Source of the DNA: Polymyxa betae
Lineage: Eukaryota; Endomyxa; Phytomyxea; Plasmodiophorida; Plasmodiophoridae
NCBI GenBank assembly: GCA_003693705.1
Contig: RBZT01000464.1
Span: forward strand, 1 to 26,468
Length of the DNA: 26,468 nucleotides
Reading direction: 5' to 3'
A program made the translations under genes and the position numbers. Under the pieces are notes generated by a model. That model ran no database searches, had not been told where the DNA came from, and saw only the letters and a list, made by a program, of their open reading frames with translations. Position 1 is the stretch's first letter, and each line of letters opens with the position of its first letter. Of this stretch, positions 16,190 to 25,880 are shown in pieces.

Positions 16190-17726
16190 CCAGAGATAAT
16201 CTCGGATAGAGTCCCGCTTGCGTTTTGCAACCTCCCCTGGTATTGCTTGTGCTTCTTCGCCATCTCCTCCTGCGTTGCGTTGCGTCGGATGTCATCATCG
16301 TCACGTTCCTCATCGTCATTTAGATGAATGAAGATATTGTGCAAGATGAAGCAGGCTCGAATCACTCGCGACGTCTGCTTCACTGCAACCTTTTCCGGTC
16401 TGTTGTTGCTATTCCCGTTGTTAAGATTGCCTTCCTGATTGAGAACGGATTTGAAAATGCGAAATCGGTTCTTCAATCTTCCAAGGGTAATTTCAACAGG
16501 CATCCTGGTTTGAGAATGCAGATGATTATAGATTTTTCCTTTCTGGTCATACCATCGTGTATCTCGTATGGAATCATACAGTGGGCAAAGAACTGATAAC
16601 CCGCATCTGCAACAATCATCTTGTCATTCGGAAGCTTCTGCGTAATCGTCTGTCCGAATTCCGATCGGTTATAGACACCTCTATCGTTTTCAGATCCCGG
16701 CCGCAAGCAATAATCTCGATTTCTCATCTGGTAATCAACAACAATCTGCGCGTTGATAGCAGGATAACCCTTTCTGCAGTACCACCCTTCATAATCTGCA
16801 GGTCGTTCAATCGCGATAAGGGAGCCATCAACAGCTAGGCATGTGTCGGGAAATCCACAAATTGCTTCGAAACCTTTCGACAGATCCTCCCATTCATCGA
16901 GCGCTTCAGGCAAGCGAATAAATTTACGCCCCAGACACTTAATGAAAACGCGGATAACTTGATCAATGTACCGAACTGCTGACGCTTTGCTCAAACCAAA
17001 AACTCCAGCAGAGTAAACAACAGATTATGAATGCGTTAAGTAATGCAGACGAACTGCGACACGATCACGATGGAAGAACCGAGCGTTATGACTGATCACA
17101 GAGTTGACTGCATCCCAAGCGGTTGTAATGTATACCTGTTGAGTTTCTGCTCCGGGAAGCGGCTACTATTTAGAGCGATGTGAGCTAAACACAATCAATA
17201 ACAGAATGAATGTATTATATAAGGAAGTCAGCGTCTTATAGATGCCCCAATTAGGACCTGCTTCATATACCTAGAAACTCCGTGGCTGATTTTACATGTA
17301 CAGTGGCTGCTGCCCTCGGCACTGTACTGCCAGAGGAGAGGAAGTGCATGTCGGAGTTTTCCATCTGCACTGGAGGGCTTGATGTCTCCTGACTGACGGT
17401 TAATGTAGGGATACTAGTCGAGCGGCAGCACATATCGTAGATGAGATTGGCTTCCTGCTCAAGAATCCCACAATTTTATCAAAAGACGACTTGTTACACT
17501 GATTCCGAAACCATCATTCGTCGAACCATACGTTTGCATCGGCTATGGGAAATTGTGAGTCGCGAATCGACCATCCAACCGATGCAGGCCGTCTGGACGA
17601 GCGGCCATCCCAAGAAATATCAGACGCCGCCAGGACAGCCGTAGTGAGACAGCTGGTCAATGTAATTTGGACAGCAGCGCCCAAAGCGCCGATCAAAGCC
17701 GCCACTTCGTGGTCAGATAGGTTCAT
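16190..17726 (-). pseudogene. Harbinger DDE transposase (one stop, one frameshift seen)
   Basis: This nuclease cuts and pastes the element at TWA targets. The likely start is MNLSDHEVAALIGAL at 17726; the same start is kept in the 527-bp derivative. The middle (17510-17110) is hard to follow. VAVRLHYLTHS is followed by an in-frame stop near 17027 and then VFGLSKASAVRYIDQVI. The catalytic domain (ORF 16994-16473) has CLAVDGSLIAIERP (first Asp), WYCRKGYPAINAQIVVDYQM, RPGSENDRGVYNRSEFG (second Asp) and MIVADAGYQFF. After a frameshift near 16545 it continues HSQTRMPVEITLGRLKNRF (Glu) and IRACFILHNIFIHLNDDEER. All three DDE acids are present. Confidence 0.9.
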
Positions 17727-17884
17727 GATTGGCGAAGAAACGCCGATAATTATGAGAAATGGACCCTCTGAGTGTCCATTAAATAATAGCGCAAAAATAG
17801 CGCCACGGGATTTCGGGGGTCGAAATCTGATTGGCTCGATTGAAAAATAGCGGTACCGCGTTTTTTACTTGAACCAGTCTCATA

Positions 17885-18480
17885 CAAAGAGCAAGAATAC
17901 GATCTGGATCATTTGAAACACCGGTTTGACAATATATCAGGCCACACCAGCGAACAGAGGTACAGTAGAAAGTACCGCGAGCTGCATTTAGCTTCAGACC
18001 GTATTGACGACAAAACGGAAAGATCTTCTCCAGGAAGGACTGCAGAAATAAATCGTCCGGGCAATGAAGCAGTAAGTCATCAACCCAAATCAATAACTGC
18101 TCGAGAGATAATGAAGGACGAAATATAGAGTCCATTGAACTCTGAAATGCAAAAACGGAATTTAGATTACCTTGTGGGAGACGCAAAGGTGTGAATATAC
18201 CTAAAGACGTTATCATCGACTGACTATCTTGTGCCAGAACCACTGAAAAGCATCCAGATTACAGAAGCATTTGGAGAAAGTAAGCACCAACTGTCAGTAA
18301 ATAAGGCATAGGGTAGACGAGGCGTTTTGTTACGGCATTTGGAACGAGTAAATCGCAGACCGAACCAAACGATGTAGATGGTAAACTAGACTTCGCAACA
18401 CCGAATGCTGGAGAGGCCCAACAAGAAGAAGCGTTCAGATATCCATAGTCGAAATCAATCAACATTTGAAAATGCTGGGA
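17885..18480 (-). pseudogene. Gypsy-3 reverse transcriptase
   Basis: The frame 18465-18259 reads MLIDFDYGYLNASSCWASPA and LVYPMPYL, the fingers region. The frame 18243-17885 has GIFTPLRLPQGNLNSVFAFQ and the catalytic motif LLIWVDDLLLHC with both aspartates. It then reads YGLKLNAARGTFYCTSVRWC and GLIYCQTGVSNDP, running directly into the Harbinger insertion site. A gap at 18243-18259 and a missing stretch between the two frames break it. The active-site pair is intact, unlike Gypsy-1. Confidence 0.9.
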
Positions 18481-18510
18481 AAAAAACTTGCGATGGAGGG
18501 GTGGGTACCG

Positions 18511-19368
18511 TCAAAAAGGACAGAGCTTCGGTTCAGCATTAGCTAGAAGTGCAATGGATACTGGACGAACTTTAACTGGTGGATCTGGTCTCAACTTCAA
18601 ATGAAATATATCGACACAATCACGAACTAGACGACGTAAGCCATCAATAAAGTTTTGAGAAGCGTGATCAGAAGCTTTGTCAACAGCACATTCAAGAGTA
18701 GACATGACCTCAGAGTGATCGTCGAGACAAAATTCGACAAAATCAGATTCATCATCGGCCACAATGCTTGTTTTCGCGGAGGGAGTTCTGTCAGTAAATT
18801 CAGAATGTTGACTAGAAGCGATATCACATAATTGTTTTTCAACATCAATGCCAAGACAGAGTAACAGCGGACGACCTACGAGGGCATCCGGCATGGGCTT
18901 ATCGGCGACATGGTCGCGATGGCGGCGGACAATAACCGGGCCAGCGATAGCACGAATATGAGTATCGAGAAGAGTGGTAAATGTTACAGTAAGGGTTGAG
19001 CCATCAGCAAGTGTGAAAGAAAAATCAGGAGGTTCAATTTCAGGATTGGCTGACAGTAAATGTTCCCAGGCATTAATACCCATGATAGTAACATCGGCGC
19101 CATCATCAACTGCAGAGGTGAAATTTGTTGGGCACCATTAACTTCAACAATTACACGCGAAATACGAGAGATCGGTTTCGAGAACAAAGCCGTCGGAGAA
19201 AAATCTAAGGCAATAGCCCTACATAAAGACTGCTCAACAAGAAGAGGATCCACAGCAAACTCAGGCTGCGTTTCGGAAATTGAGGAACCTGAAAATGATA
19301 ATTGGGATCTGGCAATGAAGGAACGAAATCAGCAAGTATCGAGGTTATGGGTAAATGGATGAAGATTC
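18511..19368 (-). pseudogene. Gypsy-3 protease and RT-linker region
   Basis: The ORF 19083-18511 covers the region from just after the protease active site to the start of RT: NAWEHLLSANPEIEPPDFSF, GRPLLLCLGIDVEKQL, then LRRLVRDCVDIFHLKLRPDP. Just upstream (19127-19080, shifted frame) the active site reads VDDGADVTIMG, where retropepsins have DTG or DSG, so the Thr/Ser is replaced by Asp. A different frame before it reads VIVEVNGAQQI. Upstream of about 19253 the sequence has stops and no recognised domain up to the Copia LTR at 19369. Gag is not present. Confidence 0.75.
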
Positions 19369-19526
19369 TGATGACGTAAAAGCGCTATCTTCTCCATCCG
19401 CATAATTCAAGTTCCAAACTTCCGACGGAGAAGTTGCCCCAGCACTTCCGTCGTCTGTCAATTCAATCCAATTACGCCTCATGCAATCACTTCTTCATTC
19501 TTACTCAATTGTGAACTTGTGCTATT
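19369..19526 (+). repeat. Copia 5' LTR (minimum extent)
   Basis: It begins TGATGACGTAAAAGCGCTATC-like at 19369 and is shared with 23362-23517 up to GTGCTATT at 19526. The true 3' edge may lie up to ~25 bp further (near 19551, CTTCTAACCA), which cannot be tested because the other copy ends earlier. No canonical primer binding site was recognised. Confidence 0.85.
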
Positions 19527-19649
19527 CCTAACTATATTCTACTTCTAACCAGCCACCGCCTAATAGATTAAGAGTCCTACTCTGCTCCAAAAAGACGCCA
19601 AACACGAAGTGGAAGGCCAAGCAACAACCTTGACGAACAGCAAGCAAAG

Positions 19650-20470
19650 GTGGACAGAATGAGAAGCCGGCCCAGCCGCGCTCAAAGTCAAACTCTGAAC
19701 CGGAACCCAAATCAGATTAATGTTCATTATCTGACTGAAGAAGTCGATCTCTCGAAACACTACTCAGGGCTGAAACTCATCCCGCAATTTAATGGTTCGA
19801 ACTGGGAAGAGTTCAAGAGAAAGCGGGAAATGCAGTTTACGATCATGGGCCTGGAGAGTTTCCTTGATCATACCCCAAGACCAACGAATATGATCGAAGT
19901 CCGCAACGACAAACTCGCGTCCGCGCAAATATGCCTCTGACTTACTCAATCACAGTATAAGCAAGTATCTACATGCAGAACTACATGCGAAATTAGGAAT
20001 AAGTTACGGCACGTTTATGAACAATCAGCGGAATCAAAAGCATCATCCCTGTTTAATCAATCTATTCATCTCCAGAAAAAGCCTTCTGAGACGATGAAGT
20101 CATATTTGGACAAGATCACAGGACTATATAATGATCTTCAAGTATACGATATCAGTATCGGCGAACTCGCGTTGTGCACAAAAACGCTGGATGGCCTACC
20201 TGAGACCTACCTGCAAATCAAAGCCGCAGCAAGAGCATCTCAAGGAATGACGATGACGAGGTTGACGAACCTTACTATCTGGTGAGCGTGACTAGAAACT
20301 CGACGCAAAACTACCTGCACATCAAGATGAGATCAAAAACCTGAACACAGAATGAAGGCGTTACAAACGCAGTTCAAAAGGATGAACAGAAGCGGAAACC
20401 GAAAATATTGCACAAGGTGTAAAACAGCACGCACAAAACTGCTGAATGTTGGTTCCGCAAGGACCAGAAA
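19650..20470 (+). pseudogene. Copia gag with zinc knuckle (frameshifted)
   Basis: Gag forms the virus-like particle. The ORF 19650-19940 has LIPQFNGSNWEEFKRKREMQ, the F-x-G-x-N-W start of the Copia gag (UBN2-type) domain. A frame break (19940-20060) is followed by QKKPSETMKSYLDKITGLYN, then GLPETYLQIKAAARA (20094-20285). The zinc knuckle (about 20395-20450) is split: TRCK in one frame and HKTAECWFRKD in the next. It is not functional as written. Confidence 0.85.
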
Positions 20471-21839
20471 GACAAAAAAATCAAAAGTTAAAATTAATGC
20501 TGCAAATAACTCTGATTCAAATGAGCAAGAGAACGACACTGAGGTTTTTACAGGATTTCATACACAAGGTGGCCAACAAGCACAAAAATCCTACCTTATT
20601 GACGGCGGTGCCAACTTCAATATGACGAATGACAGATCGATCCTACAGAACTACCGCAAGACGGAGAACACGATCGAAATCACAAGCAGCAACCGAGGGA
20701 AAGTACAAGAATACGGAGCTGGAACACTCATTATCAACAGTAACCATCCGCTTCACATCCACAATGTCCTTTTCGTGCCTAAATTATCAAAGACACTCTT
20801 AGCCACAAAATCGTTTACTGAGCAAGGACTCACCATTCTTATAGGTAAAGAACGGCAGATCTTCGACCAAACTGGGAGAATTATCATCACGGCACAGCAT
20901 CATAATGGTCTGCATTACATTCATAATGGAGTGAATAGCGAAACGAACATGAGCATCGACCTGGAACTGGCCCACCGAAGGCTCGGACATGCGTCGGACG
21001 AACGTCTAAATCAATTATTATCAGCAACGGACGGAATCAAAATCACCAACAAAGAGAAACCGTTCTGCGACAGCAGCGCCCAAGGCAAAACCAGGCGCCA
21101 GCCATTTCTGGTGGAAAGGAAAACAAAGGCAATCCGCCCATTCGAAATAGTATCTTCCGACATCAAAGGACCACTTCTGGTGCCTATCAAAGAAGGGTTT
21201 CGGGATTACATTTCATTCAACTGTTTATATTTAACATGGACTCAGATAAAATTGCTGAAAACAAAAAGTGCCGAAGAAGTACTGAACGCAATCAAATGGT
21301 ACATCACGAACTCACAAGCTGAAACAAGCCAGCGAGTACCCACCGTACATTACGCCGTCTACACGCAGGACAAGCTACCGACTAGGAGGATCAAATGGAA
21401 AACACCGTACGAGCTATGTCATGGCAGGAAAACTGAAGTCAATCATCTGAGACCGTTCGGATGTATTACATACGCTCACGTGGATTCATCACTGCGGACA
21501 TCTCTACAGCCGGCATCGAGAAAATGCATATTTCTCGGATACGCGCCCAACCAAAAAGACAATATTGTACCAGATATTCAGAGTAACATCACTTTTGCGC
21601 GAGGAAACGTTACCTTTAACGAACAAGAAATGAACAACCAGATTATCCGGGAGTCAACAATCAACGAAGATCCAGACCCGCTAGCAGTAATCGAAGAATA
21701 TGGATATGATCTACAAGGACATTATTCATCAGAACAGCTACCAAGAGCTTATCAAGAATCGCAAAGAAGAACTGATGCAAACAAATGGCATAAAACAGCC
21801 CTTGAAGAACTACAAGCTCATAAAGAAAACGCAACGTAG
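20352..21839 (+). pseudogene. Copia protease and integrase (495-codon ORF, integrase core deleted)
   Basis: This is the longest open frame in the window. The protease site reads SYLIDGGANFNMTND; Copia proteases normally have D-(S/T)-G, so Gly replaces Ser. The pre-integrase zinc region follows: LELAHRRLGHAS with the two His, then PFCDSSAQGKTRRQPF, where the second Cys of CxxC is Ser. The core opens with IRPFEIVSSDIKGPL (first Asp). It then jumps from NAIKWYIT to VHYAVYTQDKLPTR and TPYELCHGRK, which normally lie about 100 residues apart; the second Asp and the Glu are deleted in frame. The C-terminus (FLGYAPNQKD) is normal. Confidence 0.9.
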
Positions 21840-22860
21840 ATATTAGTAAAAATTCCACCACGAATGAAACCAATTAAAACAAGATGGGTATTCACCAAGA
21901 AACAACTTCAAAATGGCCAAGAAAAATACAAAGCTCGACTTGTAGCAAAAGGTTTTTCCCAAAAATACGGAATTGATTACCAAGAAACGTACTCATCTGT
22001 GCTCGCCCAAACATCTCTTCGAATACTGATCAGCATCGCAGTGAACAAAGACTGGAAAATTTACCAAAAAGACTCCACAACCGCTTATTTAAACGCACCC
22101 CCCTCCTAACTCCAATTTTTGTCGAACAACCTGAAGGCTTCATTAAGCAGATGAGCCATAAAGACAAAGTATGTTCGCTTAACAAAGCCTTATATGGACT
22201 CAAGCAGGCAGGGAGAGCATGGCAACACTCATTATTCTCTCTCATTAAATATCAAGGATACAAGCAATCAATGAAAGAGCCCTGTATATGGTATAAGCAT
22301 CAAGAAAAGAAATTGACGCTCATCGGAACTTACATTGACGACCTGATCATCACCAGTGACGATTATTCTGAAATTCAAAAATTAACATCAACTCTAGGCA
22401 AGACATTCAAGATGAAAGACCTTGGAGAACTAGATGAATTCTTAGGAATCAAAATGTTAAGAACCCAAAGAGGAAAAACTTTAACCCAAGACAAGTACAC
22501 TAAGGCAGTCGTGAACACGTTTGGACAAGACCAAAGCAAACCGACCCCTACACCGATGGCGGCGACATACGACCCAGGATATGGTCCCAGCCACGATGCC
22601 GAAGACGTCCGACGCGGACGAGATCTGACGACAACGACCGACGACGAGGCGACCGAGAAGAAGTACCCAATAAGAGGCGATCGGATGCTTAATGTATATG
22701 GCTAACGCAACCCGCCCAGATATTCCGTATGAGGTAAATTGCGTGAGCCGCTACGTTACCGCGCCAACAAAAACTTTATGGAGAGCAGTCCAGAAAATCA
22801 ACAAGTATTTGAACACTAACTACTGCAGGAATCGGACTTCACTTTACCAAAGGATCCACT
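21840..22860 (+). pseudogene. Copia reverse transcriptase (stops and frameshifts)
   Basis: The ORF 21864-22109 reads MKPIKTRWVFTKKQ, YKARLVAKGFSQKYGIDYQE and DSTTAYLNAPPS, followed by a frameshift at the classic LNA/FVEQPEGF region. The ORF 22151-22705 has NKALYGLKQAGRAWQ, the catalytic TYIDDLIITSDD (YIDD intact) and KDLGELDEFLGIKM. A shifted frame from 22680 reads GCLMYMANATRPDIPYEV, the thumb/connection. A stop at 21837-21839 separates it from the integrase ORF. It is the best preserved polymerase active site here. Confidence 0.92.
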
Positions 22861-23361
22861 CCGATTGAAGGATACGCTGACAGTGATTTTGCAGGCGATT
22901 GTCATGACCCCAAATCGACAACTGGTTTGGATTTACAAAATCGGCAACAGCACCGTATCCTGGAAAAGTGCGAAACAAAAAGCCGTAACCTTATCTACTA
23001 GGGAGGCGGAATACATGGCCGCCTCTGATGCTGTAAAGGAGGCAATCTGGCTGCAAGATCAATTATTGGAACTACAAATTATTCAAAACAAAACTTCTAT
23101 CCTACAACAAGATAAAGGGCGATCTTTTTACAGAACAATAATTGCAACAATATCAAGAACAAAGCACATCGACATCAAATATCACTTCATTCGGGAAAAA
23201 GTAAAAGAGGGCCGTATCAAAGTCATGTACTGTCCGACTGACAGGATGATCGCTGACATATTTACAAAACCGTTGTGCGAACAAAAATTCAAAATTCAAA
23301 GAATCAAGATATTAAATGAAACAGTTGCAGACTATGCCTCAGACAACATAGCGAAGGGGCG
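22850..23361 (+). pseudogene. Copia RNase H domain
   Basis: At about 22855-22920 one frame reads GYADSDFAGDCHDPKSTTG (first Asp motif). The ORF 22865-23398 continues in another frame with NSTVSWKSAKQKAVTLSTRE, then AEYMAASDAVKEAIWL (the catalytic Glu in STREAEY), then RTKHIDIKYHFIREKVKEG and MIADIFTKPL. The frameshift near 22920-22960 splits the domain. The ORF runs a few codons into the 3' LTR. Confidence 0.9.
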
Positions 23362-23517
23362 TGATAACTTGAAAGCGCTATCTTCTCCGTTCGCATAATT
23401 CAAGTTCCAAACTTCCGACAGAAGTTGCCCCACCACTTCCGTAGTCTATCAATTCAATCCAATTACACCTAATACAATCACTTCTTCATTCTTACTCAAT
23501 TGTGAACTTCTGCTATT
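23362..23517 (+). repeat. Copia 3' LTR (possibly 3'-truncated)
   Basis: Begins TGATAACTTGAAAGCGCT and follows the 5' LTR through GTGAACTTCTGCTATT at 23517, where similarity ends and Gypsy-4 leader begins. Confidence 0.85.
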
Positions 23518-23718
23518 AATTAGGTGGAGTCAACTCTACAGGCTCGTCTTGAGTCAATCAATCTCGACTCTGTTTGTACTGACAAATAAAAGACACTTTC
23601 GATTCTGTTTCTAACTTAGAACATCTTTAGTTTATCTCAAGCATCTTAGTTTAGTTTCAGTCAGCGTTTCCTACAAGTTCTGCTCAACTTCAGATTCTAC
23701 TTGGTTATCGGCTCAGAA
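23518..23718 (+). promoter_or_regulatory. Gypsy-4 LTR/leader-like sequence
   Basis: Contains AATAAA at 23585-23590, as expected in an LTR R region, and ends just before TTGGTTATCGG at 23701. Its left edge abuts the Copia LTR. No second LTR copy is visible, so the assignment rests on position. Confidence 0.45.
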
Positions 23719-24635
23719 ATGCCACATCCAACACTGTCCCTTTCAGATATTCAGGAACTCCAAAATAATTATCAACAGCAAGTTGAAGCCATGCCTGCGC
23801 AGATCGAGCAGCTCCAACATCAACTTCTGCACAATCAGCAGCAAACGACTCTAACCCACCTGCAGCTCAATCCTTAGAACCAAATGTTCGTCTTCCAGAC
23901 CCATTCGATGGAGATCGTCGCAAACTGCATGGGTTTCTGAATCAGCTTAGACTTATTTGGAAGTTTCAGCCGCAACGTTATGCAGCAGATTCTGTAACAG
24001 TAGCCCTCTTGGGACCTTTATTAAAAGGGGCCGCTCTTCAATGGTTCTCTCCTCTACTTTAATCTAATGATGTTCGACTCAACGATGCAAACGTTGTTAT
24101 ACAATTGTTAGACGAAGCCTTTGGTGGCCCGGATCGCATTACTACGGCGCCTCGAAGAATAGAAACCCTTCAGCAAGGCCGTCGACCAGCCAGTGCCTAT
24201 GCTTCTGAATTTCGTCTCATTGCTGCAGATTTAGATTGGAATGACGCAGCCAAAATGTATTGGTTTCGTCGTGGGCTGAACAACGAGGTGAAACGATTTT
24301 TATTATCGAAGTCGAAATCGACTACTTTAGAAACTGCTATTAATGATGAGATTGAATGCGACAACCGTATCTTTGAACTTCGTTCGTTTGGCGATCGAAC
24401 CGCCTTATTTACAAATGCCGGGAGTCCGGCGACATCTAATCCACCGTCTGATCCAATGGTACTAGATGCAGCATTTTTCACGTAATCACAGCCCAGAGGG
24501 CCATTATCGTCTGATGAAAGTCAACATCGTATAGATAACGGCTTATGTCTTTACTGTGGTGAAGATGGACACATCGCAGTTAAATGCCCGAAACTCGCTA
24601 ACAGAACTTCGGGAAACGGCCCTCGGCGGGGATGA
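23719..24635 (+). pseudogene. Gypsy-4 gag (frameshift and two stops)
   Basis: The start MPHPTLSLSDIQELQNNY is followed by a Gln-rich coiled-coil-like segment, then a stop and frame change near 23877. The capsid domain continues: PDPFDGDRRKLHGFLNQLRL, LLGPLLKGAALQWFSPLL (stop at ~24060), LDEAFGGPDRITTAPRRIET, RPASAYASEFRLIAADLDW. A stop at 24483-24485 precedes an intact CCHC zinc knuckle, CLYCGEDGHIAVKC (~24547-24588), which binds nucleic acid. The frame ends at TGA 24633-24635, overlapping the ATG of the next ORF as ATGA. Confidence 0.88.
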
Positions 24636-25078
24636 AATTGTCGGTCTCCACGCCTGCTCCTTATAAAGGATATTTCACGTTTCATAATTCCGACTCAACT
24701 CCTAATTATTTTATCACCAGCGTCAAATCTAATACTAACTGCAGTCCCGTTATATTAAGAGCTTTAGTTGATACAGGATCGTTCACAAATTGTGCGGACC
24801 ACGAAACTATGTTAGCTCTCAACATTCCGATTGTTGACAAGCTATCTGCGCTGAAGGCTGAAACAATAGATGGGACGAAATTAACAATCTCGCAAGCAAC
24901 ATTACCTTTGACTGCTGTTGTTGCTGATCATACTTATCTTACATCATTCAATATCATCAACTCCCCACATTTTCCTGTAATTCTTGGAATTCCATGGTTA
25001 AGAAAGCACAGACCAAGTTTCAATTGGGATAATATGACTATCAGACAAACATTTTTATCCCAAACTTTACATTGTTAG
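24632..25078 (+). CDS. Gypsy-4 aspartic protease (retropepsin) ORF
   Basis: A 148-codon open frame with ILRALVDTGSFTNCADHETM, containing the intact DTGS active site (residues ~54-57). It continues with HFPVILGIPWLRKHRPSFNW, the conserved end of Ty3/Gypsy proteases (LGxPWL). The protease would release gag and pol proteins by self-cleavage. It lies one frame away from gag, and its ATG overlaps the gag stop. It is the only protease in this window with a canonical active site. It ends in a stop (after SQTLHC) where the family would run on towards RT. Confidence 0.88.
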   Translation: MKLSVSTPAPYKGYFTFHNSDSTPNYFITSVKSNTNCSPVILRALVDTGSFTNCADHETMLALNIPIVDKLSALKAETIDGTKLTISQATLPLTAVVADHTYLTSFNIINSPHFPVILGIPWLRKHRPSFNWDNMTIRQTFLSQTLHC

Positions 25079-25080
25079 TT

Positions 25081-25349
25081 AGCAGACCTTTTTTCCAAAA
25101 CCCGGTTTCATCCCATTGGGTTTTTCGGGGGCGGTTTTACTGGTGCTACTACAATTGTAGATAACACAAATTTCTGCCTTCTTCAACCATAAAATTGTTT
25201 TGGAGGAAGGTAGTGTATGGGGGCTGCGACCCCTGTGATAATATTGACTGGTGATGGACGTGATCAGACTGAACGGTAAAGAAGTATCCTGGAGATTCAT
25301 CATATTATATAGAATATGTATTTTTAAATGAGAAATAATCTTAATTCGA
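25081..25349. other. Unassigned junction between Gypsy-4 and Gypsy-5
   Basis: There is no recognisable domain in any frame. A purine-rich GGAGGAAGGTAGTG (25202-25215) followed soon after by TGTGATAATATTG (25230 on) could be a polypurine tract and an LTR start on the plus strand, that is, the 3' end of Gypsy-4 after an internal deletion. A minus-strand ORF (25375-25079) is unconvincing. Confidence 0.35.
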
Positions 25350-25880
25350 TTACTGGGACAAACCACACAGAGCAAGTAATTTCATGATTGTTGACATGAA
25401 ATATGCTGCCTGGTCAGAAACAAAAATTTTCGAGCTTCCAAAGTGAGAACGCCATTGCAGTAATGAATCTACTGTGGCATCACCATTGGGAATAATAACA
25501 GGTTTCAATAAAACCAAACCCGAAAAATCGTCTCTGATCACAAAAATCCATTGATAGTTTACCGAGCTCTTTAATTTAGGAGCTATATATAGGTAATCAA
25601 AATGTAAAACCTCATTTGGCTTTGTGCCATGGCAAGCTGCTCCCAAGGGCCGAGGAATCCAATTTCCTTTCCTAGTTGGAAGACAGTGTAGGCAAGAAGT
25701 GCAGACATGCTTAACATCCTGCTCCATTCCAATCCAATACACCCACTTTTGTAACAGAGATAATGTATTTTTTGTAGATAAATGGCCACAATGACATCCA
25801 GCATGTGCTATGATGCATAGGCGACAGATCAGATTCGTACTCTGCACTGGTATAATGACTCTTTGATGTGTGTCAACCAT
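25350..25880 (-). pseudogene. Gypsy-5 integrase, cut inside the core
   Basis: The ORF 25880-25350 (176 codons) has the zinc module IIAHAGCHCGHLSTKN (His) and CTSCLHC (Cys). PRPLGAACHG and LHFDYLYI (first Asp) follow, then FVIRDDFSGLVLLKPV and IFVSDQAAYFMS (second Asp). Similarity stops after MKLLALCGLSQ at about 25350, before the Glu helix, so the catalytic triad is incomplete. The frame up to that point is open, which makes this better preserved than the other Gypsy integrases here. Confidence 0.9.

Larger units (their letters stand above)
15187..17881. mobile_element. PIF/Harbinger element, near full length (2695 bp)
   Basis: It has terminal inverted repeats (left GATACTGGTTCAAGTA, right inverse of GAGACTGGTTCAAGTA, one mismatch). 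Two convergent genes are typical of the superfamily: a Myb-like DNA-binding ORF on plus (15361 to about 16170) and a DDE transposase on minus (about 17726-16190). The flanks are TTA (15184-15186) and ATA (17882-17884), a 3-bp duplication with one change. Removing the element and one TAA on the minus strand reconnects Gypsy-3 codons (DRILALC and FPHPHNAGDF), which confirms the boundaries. It carries few disabling changes, so it is among the youngest elements here. Confidence 0.93.
12306..19368 (-). mobile_element. Gypsy-3: chromodomain Ty3/Gypsy element, interrupted twice
   Basis: Read from high to low coordinates this gives protease, RT, RNase H, integrase zinc finger and core, integrase C-terminus and chromodomain. 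The order is complete for pol but gag is missing, cut off by the Copia element at 19369. A PIF/Harbinger element (15187-17881) sits inside the RT/RNase H connection. A ~590-bp palindrome-bearing stretch (12981-13570) lies between integrase core and C-terminus. Frames are broken many times. No LTR was identified at the low-coordinate end. Confidence 0.9.
19369..23517 (+). mobile_element. Ty1/Copia retrotransposon, LTR to LTR, degraded
   Basis: Similar direct repeats at 19369-19526 and 23362-23517 flank gag, protease, integrase, RT and RNase H in the Ty1/Copia order (IN before RT). By eye the LTRs differ at about ten positions plus a 2-bp indel over roughly 150 bp, so insertion is not recent. 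The element interrupts the 5' side of Gypsy-3. No convincing target duplication is seen: the bases before the 5' LTR are not repeated after 23517, where Gypsy-4 sequence begins, so the right end may be truncated. Confidence 0.92.
23518..25080 (+). mobile_element. Gypsy-4: leader, gag and protease of a Ty3/Gypsy element
   Basis: An LTR/leader-like stretch with AATAAA (23585-23590) and TTGGTTATCGGCTCAG (from 23701, a candidate primer site) precedes gag (23719-24635) and protease (24632-25078). RT and later domains are absent; sequence after 25080 does not continue pol. A partner LTR was not found. Confidence 0.8.
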
